Assembly: GCA_021808035.1 (NCBI GenBank) | Contig: JAKBCG010000177.1 | Span: forward strand, 1 to 5,641 | Direction: 5' to 3' | DNA from: Pseudomonadota bacterium | GTDB lineage: Bacteria > Pseudomonadota > Gammaproteobacteria > Steroidobacterales > Steroidobacteraceae | DNA: 5,641 bases | Part shown: piece by piece, positions 1-5,641 of the stretch | Layout of the letters: every line of letters begins with the position of its first letter | Position numbering within the stretch: the stretch's first letter is position 1 | Notes under the pieces: generated by a model | Seen by the model: the letters and a program-made list of their open reading frames with translations, nothing else | What the model was told of the DNA's origin: nothing | Databases searched by the model: none | Translations under genes and position numbers: made by a program

Positions 1-47
1 GAACCGAAGCGAGGGACGATGACGCGGACCGGCGCGAGCGCGCGGCG

Positions 48-51
<4 letters not shown>
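1..51 (+). CDS. Possible 3' end of an upstream gene (partial)
   Basis: The first frame is open from the window edge to a TGA at 49-51, ending in Arg-Arg. It overlaps the GTG start of the oxoprolinase gene in a GTGA arrangement, which is typical of translationally coupled operon genes. Only 16 codons are visible, so no family can be recognised and the frame could be open by chance in GC-rich DNA. An ATG at 19-21 in the same frame sits just behind a purine-rich GAGGGA (11-16), so a 10-codon leader peptide is an alternative reading. This is inference only. Confidence 0.25.
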
Positions 52-3697
<3,646 letters not shown>

Positions 3698-3725
<28 letters not shown>

Positions 3726-4246
3726 TCGCCGACCCGGATACCGAGCCGGTCGCAGATGCCGCCTTGCAGTTCGACGACCGCGCGGGTTCCCTCGGGCGCG
3801 TAGATCAGGTCGAGCGACAGGGGTTGCGCGCGCCGGGTGATCGCCGCGATCCGGCCGCGGGCGTCGAGGAACAGCATGTCGAGCGGCACGTAGGTGTTCT
3901 TCATCCACATCACGACCGGCTGCCCGCGCGGGAACGGGAACAGCATGCCGTCGTGGGCGTCGAGCGTGCGCACGAACATCAGGCCTTGTTCGGCGCGCTG
4001 CGGCGTATTCGCGATCCAGATCCGGAAATCGATCACCCGTCCCGCCACGCTGCGTATCGCGAGCACGCCGCGCGGGAACGCCGACAGCGGTTCCGGCCCG
4101 GCCGCGCGCGCCGCCGGCGGCGCGGCGACGCCCGCGACGATCGCGACGATCGCGACGATCGCGACGATCGCGACGATCGCGAGGATCGAGGCCGCGCGCG
4201 CGAGCCGCGTGCGGCGGGGTGTCGAACCGGACTCAGCGAACCGCAT
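3698..4246 (-). CDS. DUF192 family protein with repetitive N-terminal signal/anchor
   Basis: The 182-residue protein has an N-terminal export or anchor sequence followed by a complete DUF192 domain (about 60-177). Family hallmarks are visible: [15 protein letters not shown] (81-95), GMLFPF (100-105), [16 protein letters not shown] (113-128), G.I..I (131-136), VVEL..G (157-163) and the terminal GIRVGD (169-174). DUF192 has no established biochemical role; members are often exported, small beta-rich proteins. Arginines at 11, 12, 14 and 17 precede a hydrophobic stretch (20-42) built from Ile-Val-Ala repeats, and ARA (46-48) is a plausible signal peptidase I site. The ATG lies inside the 3' end of the upstream gene (14-base overlap), with GGTGG three bases before it, so translation is probably coupled. 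The 3' end overlaps the convergent oxoprolinase gene by 28 bases. Confidence 0.93.
4125..4187 (-). repeat. 9-base tandem repeat (GCGACGATC on the plus strand) in the DUF192 signal sequence
   Basis: Five perfect copies of the 9-base unit occupy 4134-4178. One copy with a single mismatch follows at 4179-4187, and a degenerate copy (two mismatches) precedes at 4125-4133. On the minus strand the units read as ILA, then IVA five times, then GVA, so the array is the hydrophobic core of the DUF192 export signal (about residues 21-41). Since nine is a multiple of three, gain or loss of a unit would keep the frame and alter the hydrophobic length by three residues. Confidence 0.9.
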
Positions 4247-4838
4247 AATCCACCGGGCCCGCGAAGTCGAAGCGGCTGACCAGGATTTCGCCGCGTCCGT
4301 GGATCGCGCGCGCGGGCTCCGTGCAGAATCCGTGCACCTCGACCCGGTAGGTGTGCGCGGCCGCGAGCCGCCGCTGCGTCAGCGAGTCGATCGTGCAGCG
4401 CCGGTCGCCGAGCGTGCCGAACACCCGGCCGTCGCTCTCGTCGAACACGGTGAGATTGATCCGTCCCTCGCGCAACGGCGCCCCCTCGCGCACCCCGGTC
4501 AGGCCGAACAGGAACAGCAGGCGCGGCCGCGCGCCGCTCGCGCGGCGAAAGCTCATGCGCACGCCGCGCGGATCGAGCTTGGGTTCGCCGGCGCACCAGG
4601 TGCCGCGGTTCGGCCAGTGCAGGGCCGCATCGATCGAGCCGCCGATCCTCGCGCGCAGGAAGCCGCCGCCGCCCGGCAGACACACCGGGATCGCCGCGCG
4701 CGCAACCCGGGTCACGGCCGGGTTCGCGAGCGCGGCGGTCGCGCCGAACAGCGCTGCGGCGAGGCAGATCGAGCCCCGCGCGCGCCGCGGGCGTAGGCGT
4801 TTGGCGACAACGATGCCGCCCGGAATTCTCGGTATCAT
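4233..4838 (-). CDS. Conserved exported protein of unknown function
   Basis: The 201-residue protein starts with basic residues (Lys13, Arg14, Arg16, Arg18, Arg19, Arg21), then a hydrophobic core (24-37) ending in ALA, a good signal peptidase I site before Asn39. The mature part should lie in the periplasm. It looks mainly beta-stranded, with motifs TWCAGEPKLDPRGVRMSF (80-97), RLLFLFGLTGVREG (106-119), NLTVFDESDGRVFGT (128-142), GDRRCTIDSL (144-153) and YRVEVHGFCTEPARA (164-178). Four mature cysteines (53, 82, 148, 172) could form two disulfides. From memory this pattern matches hypothetical proteins of high-GC gammaproteobacteria, but I know of no function. It is the first gene of a two-gene operon, and its last codons contain the start of the DUF192 gene. 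The ATG at 4838 is the only sensible start before the signal sequence; GAGGT lies 12 bases upstream, which is rather far. Confidence 0.85.
   Translation of the reverse strand: MIPRIPGGIVVAKRLRPRRARGSICLAAALFGATAALANPAVTRVARAAIPVCLPGGGGFLRARIGGSIDAALHWPNRGTWCAGEPKLDPRGVRMSFRRASGARPRLLFLFGLTGVREGAPLREGRINLTVFDESDGRVFGTLGDRRCTIDSLTQRRLAAAHTYRVEVHGFCTEPARAIHGRGEILVSRFDFAGPVDYAVR
4833..4838 (+). promoter_or_regulatory. Candidate -10 element for the LEA lipoprotein gene
   Basis: TATCAT at 4833-4838 differs from the TATAAT consensus at one position and stands out in GC-rich surroundings. Transcription would start about 4845-4847, right at the assigned GTG. No good -35 hexamer is seen at 16-18 bases; TTGGCG at 4801 is too far. 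It overlaps the first codon of the divergent gene. Confidence 0.35.
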
Positions 4839-4846
4839 CCGTTACA

Positions 4847-5395
4847 GTGAACCTCGACGTCACGCTCGCGCCCGCGCCGATTGTGCCACGCCGCCGCCGT
4901 GCGGTGTGGCCCGGCGCTTGCGTGATCGCGGCGATTCTCGCGGCCGCTTGCTCGACGCTCGCGCCGCGCTTCGCGACGCCACAGCTCACGCTCACCGGCA
5001 TCCGGGTGCTCGGCGGCGATCTGTTCCAGCAGGAACTGCGCCTCGGCCTGCGGATTCACAATCCGAACCGGCAGGCGCTGCCGATCGAGCGGGTGCGCGT
5101 GCGCTTGCGCCTGGGCGGCCAGCAGGTCGCGAGCGGCACCTCGGTGCGCCGGTTCGTCGTGCCGCCGCTGGGCGATGCGCGCTTCGACATGACGGTGAAC
5201 GCGAACCTGGCGGCGGGGATCGCCGAGATCGCACGGCGCCTCGATCGATCGAACGTGCCGCTGCCCTATGCGATCGACGGTGTGGTGCGCCTCGACCTGC
5301 CGTTGTTCCATTCGCTGCCGTTCCACGTCAGCGGTACCGTGCCGTTGCGCGACGTATGCGTCCAGCCCTGCGGCGCTTCCCCCGGAACTCTTTAA
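4847..5395 (+). CDS. LEA type 2 / WHy-domain lipoprotein
   Basis: The 182-residue protein belongs to the LEA_2 (LEA14-like, WHy) family, whose bacterial members are small beta-sandwich envelope proteins often linked to desiccation or stress. Biochemical role is not established. The N-terminus has four arginines (15-18), a hydrophobic segment (24-34) and a lipobox-like LAAAC with Cys35 as the acylation site, so an outer-membrane or periplasmic lipoprotein is likely. The WHy hallmark is seen at LGLRIHNPNRQALPIERV (67-84), followed by LRLGGQQVASG (87-97) and the late YAIDGVVRLDLP (141-152). The GTG at 4847 leaves little room for a ribosome site. In-frame GTGs at 4883 (codon 13) and 4904 (codon 20) would give shorter, more typical lipoprotein signals; the first keeps the arginine cluster. 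Two cysteines near the C-terminus (171, 175) could form a disulfide. The gene is divergent from the minus-strand operon and co-directional with the M32 peptidase gene 145 bases downstream. Confidence 0.88.
   Translation: MNLDVTLAPAPIVPRRRRAVWPGACVIAAILAAACSTLAPRFATPQLTLTGIRVLGGDLFQQELRLGLRIHNPNRQALPIERVRVRLRLGGQQVASGTSVRRFVVPPLGDARFDMTVNANLAAGIAEIARRLDRSNVPLPYAIDGVVRLDLPLFHSLPFHVSGTVPLRDVCVQPCGASPGTL
4880..4885 (-). promoter_or_regulatory. Weak candidate -10 for the minus-strand operon
   Basis: On the minus strand the sequence reads TGG followed by CACAAT, a TGn-extended -10 with a partial match. It would give a leader of about 35 bases before the ATG at 4838, containing the GAGGT motif. No convincing -35 was found. 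The site lies inside the first codons of the divergent lipoprotein gene as assigned. Confidence 0.2.
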
Positions 5396-5401
5396 CTGTT
5401 T

Positions 5402-5419
5402 GATTGTAATGCATTAATC
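5402..5419. promoter_or_regulatory. AT-rich palindrome in the LEA-M32 intergenic region
   Basis: A perfect 10-base palindrome (TAATGCATTA, 5407-5416) is flanked by GATT and AATC, giving an 18-base near-symmetric element with one unpaired base. It sits in the most AT-rich stretch of the window, seven bases after the lipoprotein stop codon and about 35 bases upstream of the predicted -10. Position and symmetry suit a dimeric regulator's operator, but no known regulator box is recognised. Confidence 0.3.
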
Positions 5420-5422
5420 GTC

Positions 5423-5446
5423 GCCGGACCGCGTTCGGTGGCCGGC
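5423..5446 (+). other. GC-rich hairpin after the LEA gene, no T-tract
   Basis: GCCGGACCG (5423-5431) can pair with CGGT (5436-5439) and CCGGC (5442-5446) around a four-base loop, with a two-base GG bulge. A T-tract is absent, so it is not a classical intrinsic terminator. It might protect the lipoprotein mRNA 3' end, or be a chance product of high GC. It occupies the -35/spacer region of the downstream promoter. Confidence 0.3.
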
Positions 5447-5450
5447 GCTC

Positions 5451-5459
5451 TGGTACACT
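5451..5459 (+). promoter_or_regulatory. Extended -10 promoter of the M32 carboxypeptidase gene
   Basis: TGG precedes TACACT (5454-5459), giving a TGn-extended -10 with four of six consensus bases. No strong -35 hexamer is seen, which is acceptable for extended -10 promoters. The start of transcription would be near 5466, giving a leader of about 75 bases before the ATG at 5541. The lipoprotein and peptidase genes are thus probably separate transcription units. Confidence 0.5.
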
Positions 5460-5500
5460 AGGGCGCAAAGATCGCCGCGACCTGCAGGCGTCCCCCGGGG

Positions 5501-5529
5501 CGGCTCGCAACGGATTGCGCGGCGAGCCG
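5501..5529 (+). promoter_or_regulatory. Stem-loop in the M32 mRNA leader
   Basis: CGGCTCGC (5501-5508) is perfectly complementary to GCGAGCCG (5522-5529). An alternative fold pairs CGCAA (5506-5510) with TTGCG (5515-5519) around a CGGA tetraloop, stacked on CGGCT/AGCCG with a five-base bulge. The structure ends 11 bases before the ATG, where a ribosome site would be expected; only a weak GGAT is present there. A role in setting translation is inferred. Confidence 0.35.
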
Positions 5530-5540
5530 GATCCGATCTC

Positions 5541-5641
5541 ATGGCTTTGACGCCTTACCAGCAACTCGAGCAAGAGTTTCGACGCCTGCACGCGTTTCGC
5601 GGCGCGCTGTCGCTGCTGCGCTGGGACGCGGCGGTGATGAT
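5541..5641 (+). CDS. M32 family (Taq-type) metallocarboxypeptidase, N-terminal fragment
   Basis: Thirty-three complete codons are visible before the window ends. The start (MALTPYQQLEQEFRRL) and the following LSLLRWDAAVMM (23-33 and the next, incomplete codon) match the N-terminal signature of M32 carboxypeptidases: a tyrosine-containing helix, then a leucine-rich stretch with Trp-Asp and Met. Full-length members have about 490-510 residues, are usually cytoplasmic and dimeric, and remove C-terminal residues using zinc or cobalt bound by an HEXXH motif, which lies beyond this window. ATG at 5541 is chosen because it gives the typical short lead-in. The ribosome site is weak and the leader is structured. 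Completeness of the gene cannot be judged. Confidence 0.85.
   Translation, partial: MALTPYQQLEQEFRRLHAFRGALSLLRWDAAVM

Noticed and set aside
4125..4187. Tandem repeat as a CRISPR array or origin iterons
   Set aside because: The units are 9 bases with no spacers, lie within a coding sequence in frame, and there are no cas, rep or AT-rich origin features.
3894..4796. A 300-codon plus-strand open frame opposite the minus-strand operon
   Set aside because: The minus strand carries a DUF192 domain and a signal-peptide protein with conserved motifs, whereas this frame has only low-complexity Arg/Ala sequence.

Overview
The window looks like ordinary chromosomal DNA of a very GC-rich pseudomonadote (by eye roughly 70% G+C, with strong G/C preference at third codon positions). 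A gamma- or betaproteobacterium is the best guess. This rests on the conserved exported protein at 4233-4838, the LEA type 2 lipoprotein and the -10 style promoters, and I cannot name the genus. There are no RNA genes, insertion sequences, integrases, phage genes or CRISPR arrays. Coding density is near 95%.

Layout. (1) Positions 48-3725, plus strand: one large gene for an ATP-dependent 5-oxoprolinase with the HyuA and HyuB halves fused, very similar in motif order to the eukaryotic OPLAH enzyme. Its GTG start overlaps the stop of a possible upstream frame in a GTGA junction. (2) Positions 3698-4838, minus strand: a two-gene operon, with a conserved secreted protein of unknown function first, then a DUF192 protein. 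The two overlap by 14 bases. The DUF192 gene also overlaps the 3' end of the oxoprolinase gene convergently by 28 bases. (3) Positions 4847-5395, plus strand: a LEA type 2 / WHy-domain lipoprotein, divergent from the minus-strand operon with only 8 bases between the assigned starts. (4) Positions 5396-5540: an intergenic stretch with an AT-rich palindrome, a GC hairpin, an extended -10 promoter and a structured leader. (5) Position 5541 to the window end: the first 33 codons of an M32 (Taq-type) metallocarboxypeptidase.

Functionally, the oxoprolinase returns 5-oxoproline to glutamate in the cytoplasm and has no visible link to the rest. The next three genes all encode proteins predicted to be exported or membrane-anchored, so the middle of the window is a small envelope-protein cluster. 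The most unusual sequence feature is a 9-base tandem repeat (five perfect units plus two degenerate ones) that makes up the hydrophobic core of the DUF192 signal sequence as repeated Ile-Val-Ala. I see no convincing evidence of a novel defence, mobile or biosynthetic system here.
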